A stretch of DNA of 40,631 bases from Alphaproteobacteria bacterium (lineage in GTDB: Bacteria > Pseudomonadota > Alphaproteobacteria > UBA9655), in the NCBI GenBank assembly GCA_019752515.1, contig JAIEMB010000014.1, positions 1 to 40,631 of the forward strand, in the 5' to 3' direction. Positions 26,374 to 34,838 of the stretch are shown one piece after another. Position numbers and translations under genes: made by a program. Positions within the stretch are counted from its first letter, which is position 1. Every line of letters starts with the position of its first letter. The notes beneath the pieces were generated by a model, which was not told the origin of the DNA, made no database searches, and worked only from the letters and a program-made list of their open reading frames with translations.

Positions 26374-27441
26374 ATGATGCGCAAAATAATATTGATTTTA
26401 TTTATATTTCTGCACACTCCTTTATTTGCAAAGCTTCCTTCTGATTGGCCAGAACATAAAATACTTATTCTCCCGGAGATGGAAAATAAACAGATCTTGT
26501 CTGTCATTAAATCAGCAAAAAAATCAATAGATTTAACTCTTTATCGTTTGGAGGATACTGAAGTTATTAATCAACTTATCGAGGCAAAAAAGAGAGGGGT
26601 GAATGTTAGGCTTATTCTTCAAAAACCAGGTTTATATCCCTCTCCTTTTGATAATATAAACAACGAAAAAACAGTCGTTAAATTAAAGGAAAATGGAATC
26701 CCCACTCATTTTCTTCCTGACCACAACTATTTTTTAACGCATTATAAATTTATAATTGTTGATAGTAAATATTCAATTATTCAAACATTTAACTATGATG
26801 ATTTTAACTTTAAGACCGCTCGTAACTTTGGGCTTGCTGTAGAAAATAATATTCAAGTTGAGGCTCTCAAAACAATTTTTGATAATGATTACACAGGAAA
26901 TTATTCAAAAAATGACGAGGCAATATTGAACTTATGGAAGAATGCCAAGATTATTCTGGGACCAATTCACCAACGGGAGATTATAAGTGAGTTTTTGCGT
27001 TCAGCGAAGCATTCTGTATATATCTATCAGCAAGACATTTCAGATCCTGAAATTGGTAATATTCTTGCTTCCTTAGCAAAGGAAGGAAAACATATAGAAG
27101 TTTTAATGACACCATTTCCTTTTGGCGGCCTAGATCATAATCGAGTTAACCAAACTATTATAACAGCGAATGGGGGAGAATTCCATTTTAAGCCAAAGTC
27201 AGAACTTTATATACATGCAAAAATCATTTTAATTGATCCAGAGAAAGATGGTCAAATGTACATTGGTTCTTGTAATTTATGGCCAGAGGCTCTGTCCCGC
27301 AACAGAGAGTTAGGTATTGTGACGATAGATAAATCTCAAATTAAAGCTGTTTATGATACGTTTAAGAAGGATTGGCAGAGTTCTTATTCTTATCAAGAAG
27401 CAGAAAGTAGAGCACTGAAGGAAAAATTGAAAATTTCATAA
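26374..27441 (+). CDS. Exported phospholipase-D-like protein
   Basis: The 355-residue product has a signal peptide (hydrophobic 5-18, cleavage near LFA/KL) and two HKD motifs. Motif one is HYKFIIVD (His123, Lys125, Asp130) with Asn140. Motif two is HAKIILID (His281, Lys283, Asp288) with Asn301 in GSCN. Both catalytic sets are complete, so an active phosphodiesterase is likely. The PLD superfamily includes phospholipases, cardiolipin synthases and the Nuc-type endonucleases. The signal peptide points to periplasmic or secreted action, as for Rickettsia Pld or Nuc-like enzymes. GGAGAGGAAAC precedes the ATG pair, and the second ATG (26377) is an alternative start. The gene is bounded by hemB on one side and a hemB remnant on the other. 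Confidence 0.85.
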   Translation: MMRKIILILFIFLHTPLFAKLPSDWPEHKILILPEMENKQILSVIKSAKKSIDLTLYRLEDTEVINQLIEAKKRGVNVRLILQKPGLYPSPFDNINNEKTVVKLKENGIPTHFLPDHNYFLTHYKFIIVDSKYSIIQTFNYDDFNFKTARNFGLAVENNIQVEALKTIFDNDYTGNYSKNDEAILNLWKNAKIILGPIHQREIISEFLRSAKHSVYIYQQDISDPEIGNILASLAKEGKHIEVLMTPFPFGGLDHNRVNQTIITANGGEFHFKPKSELYIHAKIILIDPEKDGQMYIGSCNLWPEALSRNRELGIVTIDKSQIKAVYDTFKKDWQSSYSYQEAESRALKEKLKIS

Positions 27442-27452
27442 AACGAGTCCTC

Positions 27453-27680
27453 TTTCGCCAAGCCCTGGGTTCTCTCTCAGCCTTAGGGAATGTTTAATAC
27501 CAGATACGTTTTCAAGCAATGATCCACTCTTCGTGTGATTTGAATAGTGAGTGTGATGTAACGAGTGGTTTTTTATGGCTTCCTGTTTTTCAAAATAAAT
27601 AGATTAACATTATATTTATTCTTCTGTGAAATAATTAAAAATAAGAAACACGATCTATATTATTTAAACGGGGGCGTTTC
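27453..27680 (+). pseudogene. Remnant copy of the hemB 3' part and following leader
   Basis: Bases 27453-27490 match hemB 25794-25831 at 34 of 38 positions. The copy then jumps about 335 bases to the hemB end: AATGTTTAATA at 27489 matches 26166. It continues through the intergenic region with recognisable similarity (TTTTCA.GCA, TTGAA.AGTGA). An exact ATAAATAGATTAA occurs at 27595 and 26288, and TTTAAACGG just before each downstream start codon. It therefore carries an internally deleted hemB end plus the leader region found before the phospholipase-D-like gene. Confidence 0.85.
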
Positions 27681-28040
27681 ATGATATACAAAACAATCAC
27701 ATTTTTTTTTGCAACAGTTCTCGTAAGTTCTAGTACGTTATGGGCTCCTATACCACCACCTCCTCAAACAACTGTAGATATTTATAATCATACAGATTCC
27801 TTACAAGAAGTAACATTTCAGACAAGGGAAAGCTCGAACGAAATAAACGTGCCTGCTGATCACGAGGTGCATTTTGCAATTTAATACGGTCACTTTCAAG
27901 GACGTGTTTACGTTTCTTATCATATCAATTAACATATAAAATTTCATTGTGCTCTAGGAGATTTTAGTATTCCTGAAGCTCGCACAGTAAATATTACGTT
28001 GACGGGTGCACATCCAAATTGCGCGATGGTTATTCACTAG
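27681..28040 (+). pseudogene. Degraded small exported protein gene with two in-frame TAA codons
   Basis: From the ATG at 27681 the frame runs 67 codons to TAA (27882-27884), continues 15 sense codons to a second TAA (27930-27932), then 35 codons to TAG (28038-28040). The whole is a single frame of about 119 codons, with no frameshift needed. The downstream part reads like real protein (FSIPEARTVNITLTGAHPNC). The N-terminus is a signal peptide (hydrophobic 7-20) followed by a Pro-rich segment. I take it as a gene killed by two nonsense changes. The 67-residue product could still be made. I do not recognise the family. Confidence 0.6.
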
Positions 28041-28080
28041 TCGTGTTTCTGGATGATAATCCTTTTCAGAAGCAAACCAA

Positions 28081-28106
28081 AAAGCCCAACATAACTGTTG
28101 GGCTTT
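28081..28106 (-). terminator. Rho-independent terminator for the DUF465 gene
   Basis: AAAGCCCAAC pairs with GTTGGGCTTT around a six-base loop. On the minus strand the stem is followed by a T-rich run, about 30 bases past the stop codon at 28137. Confidence 0.75.
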
Positions 28107-28136
28107 CCGAGGAGAGAACACAGATACTAAAAGGGC

Positions 28137-28298
28137 TTAAGCAAAACCATCAATAACTTCTCTAAGGCGAAGTCGTCTTATTTTAAGATCAAAAAGGACA
28201 AGAGAATCGGGTAGCGGTCTTGAAAGTTCATCCCGAATTAACTGATTTATATGTTCATACTTACGCTTTAGAGTTAACAAACGGTTGGAAACGGACAT
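28137..28298 (-). CDS. DUF465 / YdcH-family small protein
   Basis: The 53-residue helical protein has the conserved pattern of DUF465: a coiled coil (LKRKYEHINQLIRDELSRP), PDSLVLFDLKIRRLRLRE and a short end. The start at 28298 follows a perfect AGGAGG seven bases upstream. A longer in-frame extension lacks a ribosome-binding site and family similarity. These proteins are common in alphaproteobacteria and their function is unknown. It is divergent from ctrA across a 360-base gap that holds the CtrA site and, apart from that, no gene I can support. Confidence 0.85.
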   Translation of the reverse strand: MSVSNRLLTLKRKYEHINQLIRDELSRPLPDSLVLFDLKIRRLRLREVIDGFA

Positions 28299-28560
28299 GT
28301 AACGCCTCCTTTTGCTATAGAAACCTACTGTATGTAGGCTTGATAAAAGTTTACCAAAAATTAAAGAAAAGTCAAGTTTTTGTAAACGTTTGATTTGCAA
28401 AGAAATATAAATTAATTTATAAAAAACAACGTGTTATTGTAAAATCGGATTGGGCTGATGTATGTTTACCCAGAAAACAGAAGGGGTTAGTTTGTCTTTT
28501 TGTTGTTGATGAAAAAGCTGTGTCATGTGTGACCATTAATTTTGTTTCGAACGCATAAAA

Positions 28561-28576
28561 TTAACGATAAATTAAC
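28561..28576 (+). promoter_or_regulatory. CtrA-binding site in the ctrA promoter
   Basis: TTAACGATAAATTAAC is an exact TTAA-N7-TTAAC, the full CtrA consensus of alphaproteobacteria. It ends 82 bases before the ctrA start codon. This matches the known autoregulation of ctrA in Caulobacter and relatives. Confidence 0.7.
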
Positions 28577-28658
28577 TCTTTTCTTGCTAAATGGTGTTAA
28601 GGGAGCTTAATGTTCATCATAAATATAACTCACATACCTCTTACAGGGAGGAGGATAA

Positions 28659-29390
28659 ATGCGTGTTCTTCTTGTAGAAGATGATTCTTCAACAGCAAAA
28701 ACAGTTGAACTAACATTACGAGCCGAAGGATTCGTTGTCGATACGACAGACTTGGGCGAAGATGGCCTAGAAATAGGAAAACTTTATGACTACGATCTTA
28801 TTATTCTAGACCTTATGCTTCCTGATATGGATGGGTATGAGGTTTTGAGGCGATTACGAGCCGCTCATATTTTAACCCCTATCCTTATTCTTTCTGGCTT
28901 AAGTGAAATATCAGATAAGGTAAAAGGGCTTGGGTTTGGAGCGGATGATTACCTGACTAAACCTTTTAATAAAAATGAGCTTACAGCACGTGTTCAAGCT
29001 ATTATTCGTCGTTCAAAAGGGCATGCTGAATCTATCATTCGCACCGGCCGTATGGTTGTCAACTTACAAGCGCGAACGGTAGAAATCGATAAGCGGCCTA
29101 TTCGTTTGACAGGAAAAGAATATGCCATCTTAGAGCTTTTATCGCTCCGTAAAGGATCAACCCTTACGAAGGAGATGTTTTTAAATCACCTGTATGGCGG
29201 GATTGACGAGCCGGAACTCAAAATTATTGATGTTTTTATTTGTAAGCTCCGGAAGAAGCTGGGTGATGCGTTAGATGGGGAAAGTTACATTGAGACAGTT
29301 TGGGGGCGCGGCTATGTTCTTAGAGACCCTACAGAAGGTCATGCCTCCAATCTAGAACCTATTGAAGCGCGAGCAGGACAAAGAGGATAA
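28659..29390 (+). CDS. ctrA: Cell-cycle response regulator CtrA
   Basis: The 243-residue OmpR-class regulator has a receiver domain with phospho-acceptor Asp51 ([20 protein letters not shown]) and a C-terminal winged helix. The stretches [29 protein letters not shown] and [19 protein letters not shown] are near-verbatim CtrA. The master regulator controls replication licensing, division, motility and envelope genes after phosphorylation by the CckA-ChpT relay. The C-terminus is longer than in Caulobacter (ending IEARAGQRG) and lacks the terminal Ala-Ala degron used by ClpXP there. A GGGAGGAGG site precedes the ATG. No partner kinase lies in the window. Confidence 0.97.
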   Translation: MRVLLVEDDSSTAKTVELTLRAEGFVVDTTDLGEDGLEIGKLYDYDLIILDLMLPDMDGYEVLRRLRAAHILTPILILSGLSEISDKVKGLGFGADDYLTKPFNKNELTARVQAIIRRSKGHAESIIRTGRMVVNLQARTVEIDKRPIRLTGKEYAILELLSLRKGSTLTKEMFLNHLYGGIDEPELKIIDVFICKLRKKLGDALDGESYIETVWGRGYVLRDPTEGHASNLEPIEARAGQRG

Positions 29391-29428
29391 TAAAAAAAGC
29401 TTCGTCATACTTGCTTTAAAGGACACTC

Positions 29429-31411
29429 TTGCTCATAATGCGTGGCATGACAAAGCTTTTTTCTCAATCTGCAACGCTTGCTGAAACATATTCTGCTAAA
29501 GATATTGAAGTCTTAGAAGGGTTAGAGCCTGTTCGTCGTCGTCCAGGGATGTATATTGGAGGAACGGATGAGAGGGCGCTTCATCATTTGGTTGTTGAAA
29601 TCCTAGACAATGCGATGGATGAAGCTGTTGCAGGGCATGCTAGCCGTATTGATATTGCTCTTCATGAGGATGGGTCCGTTTCTGTTCGTGATAATGGTCG
29701 AGGCATCCCCATAGATCCCCATCCAAAATTTACTGATAAATCCGCACTTGAAGTTATTTTAACAACCCTTCATTCCGGTGCAAAATTTGGCGGCAAATCC
29801 TATAATACCTCGGGGGGGCTACATGGTGTTGGACTTTCTGTTGTTAATGCCCTTTCGAAATCTCTGCGTGTGGAGATCTCATTAAATAAGACTCTGTGGT
29901 ATCAAGACTATGCAGAAGGACATCCTGTTGGGCCACTTGTAAACGGGGGAGTAAGTTCCTACCGGCGTGGTACTTTAATTAGGTTTTGGCCAGACCCTAA
30001 AATTTTTGGAGAGAACATTACCTTTAAGCCCTTAACGCTTTATAAGATGGTTCGCTCAAAAGCCTACCTCTTTAAAGGTGTGACTCTCCATTGGGAGTGT
30101 GATGAAAGCTTAGCTGAAGGGGTTGTTCCTCAACATGCCGTTTTTCATTTTCCAGGAGGACTCTCAGATTATTTAACAGAGGTTTTAGCAGATAAACCTC
30201 TTGCTACGCCGACCCCCTTTTCAGGTGAAGCCAGTTTTAATGAAGGAGAAGGACGGGTTGAATGGGCAATTGCATGGCCTTTAGAGGGTGAGGGATTTTG
30301 CACCTCTTATTGTAATACGATTATGACACCTGAGGGAGGGACGCACGAGAATGGCTTTCGTCAATCTATCGTAAAGAGCTTGCGTTCCTACGGTGAACTT
30401 GTTGGGAATAAAAAAACCTCTCAGCTAACAGCTGAAGATTGTTTTGGAGGGGCTGCTTGCGTATTATCCGTCTTCTTAAGGGATCCGCAATTTCAGGGAC
30501 AAACAAAGGAAAAACTGGTTTCTCAGGATGTGAGTCGGCTTATTGAATCTAGTCTTAAAGATCATTTTGACCACTGGCTTACAGCCAATCCAGAAGCTGC
30601 CCATAGTCTTTTGGATTATGTTCTCATTCAAATGGATGAGCGGATACGGCGTAAACAATCAAAGGAAATAAGTCGAGCCTCCGCAACACGTAAACTTCGT
30701 CTTCCTGGTAAGCTTGCAGATTGTAGTATTGAATCGGCTCAAGGCACTGAAATCTTTCTTGTTGAAGGTGATTCTGCTGGAGGCTCGGCAAAACAAGCAC
30801 GGGATCGTAAAACCCAGGCCATTCTCCCTTTGCGTGGAAAAATTCTTAATGTGGCGAGCGCCACTGTAGATAAAATGAAAGCTAACCAAGAAATTGCGAA
30901 TATGGTTTTAGCCTTAGGGTGTGGGGTCGGCAAAGAATGTGATCCTAAAAAGCTTCGCTATGAGCGGATTATTATTATGACTGATGCGGATGTGGATGGG
31001 GCACACATTGCTTCTCTCCTCATTACGTTCTTTTTTCAGCAAATGAGACCTCTGATAGAAGCTGGTCATATACATTTAGCTCAACCTCCTTTATATCGCC
31101 TCACCTATGGAGGAAAGAGTATTTATGCTCATGATGATGCAGACCGTGAACGCCTCCTTTCAACGGAATTTAAGGGAGCTAAAAAAGTGGATACGAGTCG
31201 GTTTAAGGGTCTGGGAGAAATGCCAGCTCACCAGCTTAAAGAAACCACGATGGATCCTCTAAAACGGGTATTACAACGTGTACAATTGCCTGTCGGCACA
31301 GATGCTAGGGATATAAATGTTTTTGTTGAGGATCTTATGGGGCGGCATCCTGAAAAGAGATATAATTTCATTCAGGAAAATGCTCAATTTGTGAGAGATT
31401 TAGATCTATAA
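29429..31411 (+). CDS. parE: DNA topoisomerase IV subunit B
   Basis: The 660-residue type II topoisomerase ATPase subunit decatenates daughter chromosomes with ParC. The GHKL ATPase motifs are EILDNAMDEA, DNGRGIP and GGLHGVGLSVVNALS. The TOPRIM part has EGDSAGGSAKQARDR and IMTDADVDGAHI. The C-terminus NAQFVRDLDL is typical of alphaproteobacterial ParE, and the length excludes the longer GyrB type. The TTG at 29429 is five bases after AAAGGAC. ATGs at 29438 and 29447 are alternatives with poorer spacing. It follows ctrA by 38 bases. Confidence 0.96.
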   Translation: MLIMRGMTKLFSQSATLAETYSAKDIEVLEGLEPVRRRPGMYIGGTDERALHHLVVEILDNAMDEAVAGHASRIDIALHEDGSVSVRDNGRGIPIDPHPKFTDKSALEVILTTLHSGAKFGGKSYNTSGGLHGVGLSVVNALSKSLRVEISLNKTLWYQDYAEGHPVGPLVNGGVSSYRRGTLIRFWPDPKIFGENITFKPLTLYKMVRSKAYLFKGVTLHWECDESLAEGVVPQHAVFHFPGGLSDYLTEVLADKPLATPTPFSGEASFNEGEGRVEWAIAWPLEGEGFCTSYCNTIMTPEGGTHENGFRQSIVKSLRSYGELVGNKKTSQLTAEDCFGGAACVLSVFLRDPQFQGQTKEKLVSQDVSRLIESSLKDHFDHWLTANPEAAHSLLDYVLIQMDERIRRKQSKEISRASATRKLRLPGKLADCSIESAQGTEIFLVEGDSAGGSAKQARDRKTQAILPLRGKILNVASATVDKMKANQEIANMVLALGCGVGKECDPKKLRYERIIIMTDADVDGAHIASLLITFFFQQMRPLIEAGHIHLAQPPLYRLTYGGKSIYAHDDADRERLLSTEFKGAKKVDTSRFKGLGEMPAHQLKETTMDPLKRVLQRVQLPVGTDARDINVFVEDLMGRHPEKRYNFIQENAQFVRDLDL

Positions 31412-31446
31412 AAATTAATTTTAAATATAAAAACAGGAATATTTAT

Positions 31447-32184
31447 ATGAAAAAATTTTTATTATTATCTTCTTTGATATCTTTCTTCTCATCAATGGCT
31501 CATGCCATAGTTGATTGGGAAGGTGTGTATAAACTTGAGAATTCCCTAACGATTATCCGTAAACCAAAGGAAATTCAAATCAGTATGCCAGGGTCGAGAC
31601 TTACGGAAAGAAGATTTTTTTTCCGAAAAGGGGCTTTCTTTAATCGTTCAATCCTTCCTGATGATGTCTTATTATCTCGTGATTTGGATAAAATTTTCTT
31701 TCGAAGAGAAGTTGCAAAATTAGGAAATATTATCGAAGCCACAGTTAATCCCCCTGATGATTCAATTTCTCCTGTCCAGCCTCCTGATATAAGTAAAAAA
31801 GCACCTCCTATCACAAAAAAGGTACAATCTCGTGCGGTAAAAAAAGCTGTTCAGAAGAAAAAAAGGACTAGTACTGCGAAAAAGCCATTAACCCGTCAGG
31901 CTACAAGATCAGCGCTTAAAAGGAAGTCTTCGACGCGCACGATAAGGCAAACAAAGCGTGCGGCCAAAAAGAGAATTGCAGAAACAAAAAGGCAGCCGGT
32001 GCGTGTTGATAAAAAAACTGTTCGAGCGAAGAGACAATCAACTCCCAGGACAGAAAGGACTTTACAAAGGAAGAGTCAACCTGTTTCAATACCTAGAAAG
32101 CTTACAAGTGTGCCAAGGCTATCCATCTATGAGACACGGAGAATGGCTCCTCCGAGATATAGATACACACGGCAGGCAAAATAG
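31447..32184 (+). CDS. Exported protein with long Lys/Arg-rich tail
   Basis: The 245-residue product starts with a signal peptide (hydrophobic 4-17, cleavage near AHA/IV). A small domain of about 90 residues follows, which I do not recognise; it contains FFFRKGAFFNRSILPDDVLLSRDLDKIFF-type strands around residues 57-90. A Pro-rich hinge (PPDDSISPVQPPD) leads to about 125 residues of basic low complexity, rich in KK, KR, RT and RQ. The tail plan matches the Nudix-like and 2H-like proteins at 17.4-19.3 kb. AGGAATATTTAT precedes the ATG, 35 bases after parE. Nucleic-acid or polyanion binding is inferred from composition. Confidence 0.7.
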   Translation: MKKFLLLSSLISFFSSMAHAIVDWEGVYKLENSLTIIRKPKEIQISMPGSRLTERRFFFRKGAFFNRSILPDDVLLSRDLDKIFFRREVAKLGNIIEATVNPPDDSISPVQPPDISKKAPPITKKVQSRAVKKAVQKKKRTSTAKKPLTRQATRSALKRKSSTRTIRQTKRAAKKRIAETKRQPVRVDKKTVRAKRQSTPRTERTLQRKSQPVSIPRKLTSVPRLSIYETRRMAPPRYRYTRQAK

Positions 32185-32211
32185 TTCAGAGCTGCCTCTA
32201 AGTATGTGGTT

Positions 32212-32255
32212 TACATAAAAAAAGTTCCTCCCTTTCGTTTATTGTAGGGGGAGGA
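32212..32255 (-). terminator. Rho-independent terminator for the exported protein at 32.3 kb
   Basis: On the minus strand, TCCTCCC pairs with GGGAGGA across a 16-base loop and is followed by AAC and a run of seven T. It lies just past the stop at 32282. It could also slow transcription from the opposite gene. Confidence 0.65.
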
Positions 32256-32281
32256 TCCTTAAATAGATATATTTAAAAATA

Positions 32282-32779
32282 TCATAATATCAATTGACGA
32301 AAGTTGCACTGAATAGGAAATGTATTTGGTATGGATTTTTTTCCTATTTTCCAAGGAGAGCATTCCCATGCAATTAGTTTAGGTTCATTTTTGTAAGTCG
32401 TATATTTGCCTGGAATAGCTTTCCCTTTACTAAAGGTAACGTCATTGAATACATAGCTTTTTGGATCTTGGACAGTTTTCATAATTACTGCTTGTGCAGT
32501 AAAATTCGGATCTCCCGCTGTTGCATTTACATAATTACATTGAATTTGGTTTTGTGGATAGTCTCCTCCTTTTACTAAAATCCAGGCATCATAGGCATAC
32601 CAAGTTTGACCTTTTGGAAGCGGTACGGTTCCTTTGGATATCTTTACAATCCATCCTGGAATATGCTCTCCTTTATAATCATTACTAATCGGTGGGCAAC
32701 TAAAATTGCTTTGCCCCCAAGCAATGCTACTTCCTAAAAGAAGAATCAAAATGGGAGCTAAAATAACTTTTGACCACAT
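32282..32779 (-). CDS. Small exported protein of unknown function
   Basis: The 165-residue product has a signal peptide (hydrophobic 5-20, cleavage near AWG/QS). The mature protein has four Cys (SCPP, QCNYVN, WECSPW, QCNF) and many aromatic residues in alternating strand-like patterns, suggesting a disulfide-stabilised beta domain. I do not recognise a family. GAAGGAGAAGGG lies just before the ATG. The gene is bracketed by terminators at 32.2 and 32.9 kb, so it is transcribed alone. The upstream 211 bases are very AT-rich and include a TTAA-N7-TTAA match (32812-32826) that may be chance. Confidence 0.7.
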   Translation of the reverse strand: MWSKVILAPILILLLGSSIAWGQSNFSCPPISNDYKGEHIPGWIVKISKGTVPLPKGQTWYAYDAWILVKGGDYPQNQIQCNYVNATAGDPNFTAQAVIMKTVQDPKSYVFNDVTFSKGKAIPGKYTTYKNEPKLIAWECSPWKIGKKSIPNTFPIQCNFRQLIL

Positions 32780-32920
32780 AATCCCTTCTCCTTCAACTCG
32801 TAAATGGAATATTAAATTTAAATTAAGGTTAACTATATAATTATATAAATTAATGTATTAATTATGAGTTAAATTATTCGGCAGCCAATAATGAAAGATA
32901 TTTGAAACGGGTGAGCTAAC

Positions 32921-32962
32921 AAAAACCCAACGAACCCATGGGACACGTCCCATGAGAGTTCG
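32921..32962 (-). terminator. Terminator of the rpsB-tsf operon
   Basis: On the minus strand, GAAC-TCT-CATGGGAC pairs with GTCCCATG-G-GTTC, a long near-perfect stem. It is followed after a few bases by GGGTTTTT. It lies about 30 bases beyond the tsf stop codon. Confidence 0.75.
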
Positions 32963-32990
32963 AACAAATAAGGTTCAGCCTAATAAGGGG

Positions 32991-33917
32991 TTATTTACCG
33001 AGCTGGGCAGCAACTTCAGCTGCAAAGTCTGATTCAGCTTTCTCAATTCCTTCACCTAAAGCGAATCGAACGAAACCAGCAAGCTTAATGGGCTGGCCAT
33101 GTTCTTTTACAGCAGTGGCGATAACCTCTTTGACACGGGTTTTACCATCGATAACGAAAACTTGCTCTTCAAGAACAACTTCCTCATAAAACTTACGAAG
33201 TCGTCCTTCAATCATCTTGTCAACGAACTCTGCAGGTTTTCCAGAAGCTAAAGCTTGTTCCCGGAAAATAGCTCTTTCCCGTTCTACTTCCGCTGGGTCT
33301 ACAGCTTCTATACGAACGGCGATGGGATGAGCGGCGGCCACATGCATGGCAATTTGCTTTCCTAAAGCTTCTAGCCTGTCCTTGGGAGCAGAAGATTCAA
33401 GAGCGACAAGAACACCTAGACGGCCAAGGCCTGGAGCGGTAGCGTTGTGAATATAAGGAACGACTACACCTTGTGAAACTTCAAGAAAAGCTGCTCTCCG
33501 TAAGGTCATGTTTTCACCAATCGTGGCGACAAGGTGAGAGAGCTCTTCCTCTACAGTCTTGCTTGTACCTGGATATGCTGCTTTTTTTAAGGATTCAATG
33601 TTTCCTTTTGCAGTATCTGCAAGTTTAGCAACGGTTCGAACGAAAGCTTGAAAATGTTCATTACGTCCAACGAAATCAGTCTCTGCATTGACTTCGACAA
33701 CAGCACCTTTTGTGCCCTGACACTCAGCAGCAATGAGACCTTCCGCTGCTATTCGGCCTGATTTTTTAGCTGCTGCAGAAAGCCCCTTTGTCCTGAGCCA
33801 ATCAACAGCGGCTTCAAGGTCACCTTGCGTTTCTGTGAGGGCTTTTTTACAGTCCATCATTCCTGCACCTGTTTTTTCGCGCAGTTCCTTTACAAGTTTG
33901 GGAGAAATTTCCACCAT
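32991..33917 (-). CDS. tsf: Translation elongation factor Ts
   Basis: The 308-residue nucleotide exchange factor for EF-Tu has an N-terminal UBA-like domain with the signature [17 protein letters not shown]. The [16 protein letters not shown] core strand and dimerisation domain follow. The length is typical of alphaproteobacteria. AAGGAG lies before the ATG. It follows rpsB by 22 bases. The transcript ends at the hairpin at 32.9 kb, so pyrH is not in this operon. Confidence 0.98.
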   Translation of the reverse strand: MVEISPKLVKELREKTGAGMMDCKKALTETQGDLEAAVDWLRTKGLSAAAKKSGRIAAEGLIAAECQGTKGAVVEVNAETDFVGRNEHFQAFVRTVAKLADTAKGNIESLKKAAYPGTSKTVEEELSHLVATIGENMTLRRAAFLEVSQGVVVPYIHNATAPGLGRLGVLVALESSAPKDRLEALGKQIAMHVAAAHPIAVRIEAVDPAEVERERAIFREQALASGKPAEFVDKMIEGRLRKFYEEVVLEEQVFVIDGKTRVKEVIATAVKEHGQPIKLAGFVRFALGEGIEKAESDFAAEVAAQLGK

Positions 33918-33939
33918 AGCTTACTCCTTTTCAATGCAA

Positions 33940-34761
33940 TTAAGCGTTTTCTTGAACTGTCTCTGGAACAGCTTCTTCCGTAATTGCCGCAATGGTTTCT
34001 GCGTCAATAAGAGGTTCGTCTTCAACGGTTACGGTTACGTCCTCGGCCTCTCCAATGTCGACGCCAGCAGACTGCATTTCAGCTTGTAATCCGTCTAAAA
34101 CAGAAGCTGATACTAATGTGCAGTAGAGCTCGATCGCTCTTTGAGCATCGTCATTACCAGGAATAATATAATCGACCCCATCGGGATGGGAATTACTATC
34201 GACAATAGCTACAACAGGAATGTTGAGCTTGTTTGCTTCTTTAATAGCGATGTCTTCTTTATTTGTATCGATAACAAAGAGAATATCGGGAAGACCACCC
34301 ATTTCCTTAATTCCACCAAGAGAAAGCTCCAATTTATCGCGCTCCCTTTCAAGAGTGAGAAGTTCTTTCTTCGTAAAACCATGAGCTCCTTGATCTAGTT
34401 GATCTTGGACCTCGCGGAGACGTTTAATAGATTGGGAGACGGTTTTCCAATTTGTAAGCATTCCACCCAGCCAGCGATGGTTGACATAAAATTGGCCACA
34501 AAGGGAAGCTGCTTCTTTTACTTTTTGTGAGGCTTGACGTTTTGTTCCCACAAATAAAACCCGGCCACCTGAAGCAACAACATCGCGTATGGCTTGAAGA
34601 CCATGGTGCAACATAGGAACGGTTTGTTGGAGATCAATAATATGAATTCCTCCACGGGATCCATATAAATAAGGGGCCATTTTGGGATTCCATCGACGGG
34701 TTTGGTGTCCAAAATGAACGCCAGCTTCTAAAAGTTGGCGCATTGTAAATGTAGGCATCAT
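33940..34761 (-). CDS. rpsB: 30S ribosomal protein S2
   Basis: The 273-residue product matches S2: [22 protein letters not shown] at the start, then [27 protein letters not shown] and [19 protein letters not shown]. It carries an acidic C-terminal extension (about residues 225-273) beyond the usual core. Two ATGs stand in tandem (34761 and 34758). AAGGAAAAC fits either, and the family N-terminus (MPTFTM) favours the second. A structured leader lies upstream. Confidence 0.97.
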   Translation of the reverse strand: MMPTFTMRQLLEAGVHFGHQTRRWNPKMAPYLYGSRGGIHIIDLQQTVPMLHHGLQAIRDVVASGGRVLFVGTKRQASQKVKEAASLCGQFYVNHRWLGGMLTNWKTVSQSIKRLREVQDQLDQGAHGFTKKELLTLERERDKLELSLGGIKEMGGLPDILFVIDTNKEDIAIKEANKLNIPVVAIVDSNSHPDGVDYIIPGNDDAQRAIELYCTLVSASVLDGLQAEMQSAGVDIGEAEDVTVTVEDEPLIDAETIAAITEEAVPETVQENA

Positions 34762-34792
34762 AACTTAGTTTTCCTTTCTCCAGTTGAACCGC

Positions 34793-34838
34793 CGCAGAGG
34801 AAAGGGGCCCTTATAGCCACCGGAGTAAACCCTCTGCG
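34793..34838 (-). promoter_or_regulatory. Candidate structured 5' leader of rpsB
   Basis: In the rpsB leader, CGCAGAGG and CCTCTGCG form a perfect 8-bp stem. The 30-base loop contains a GGGCCC palindrome and a CCGGTGGCTA segment. It sits about 30 bases before the start codon. S2 represses its own operon through such leaders in other bacteria. The match here is to position and structure only. Confidence 0.45.

Noticed and set aside
32812-32826. TTAA-N7-TTAA match upstream of the exported protein at 32.3 kb
   Set aside because: It lies in a very AT-rich stretch, lacks the consensus final C, and is expected by chance.
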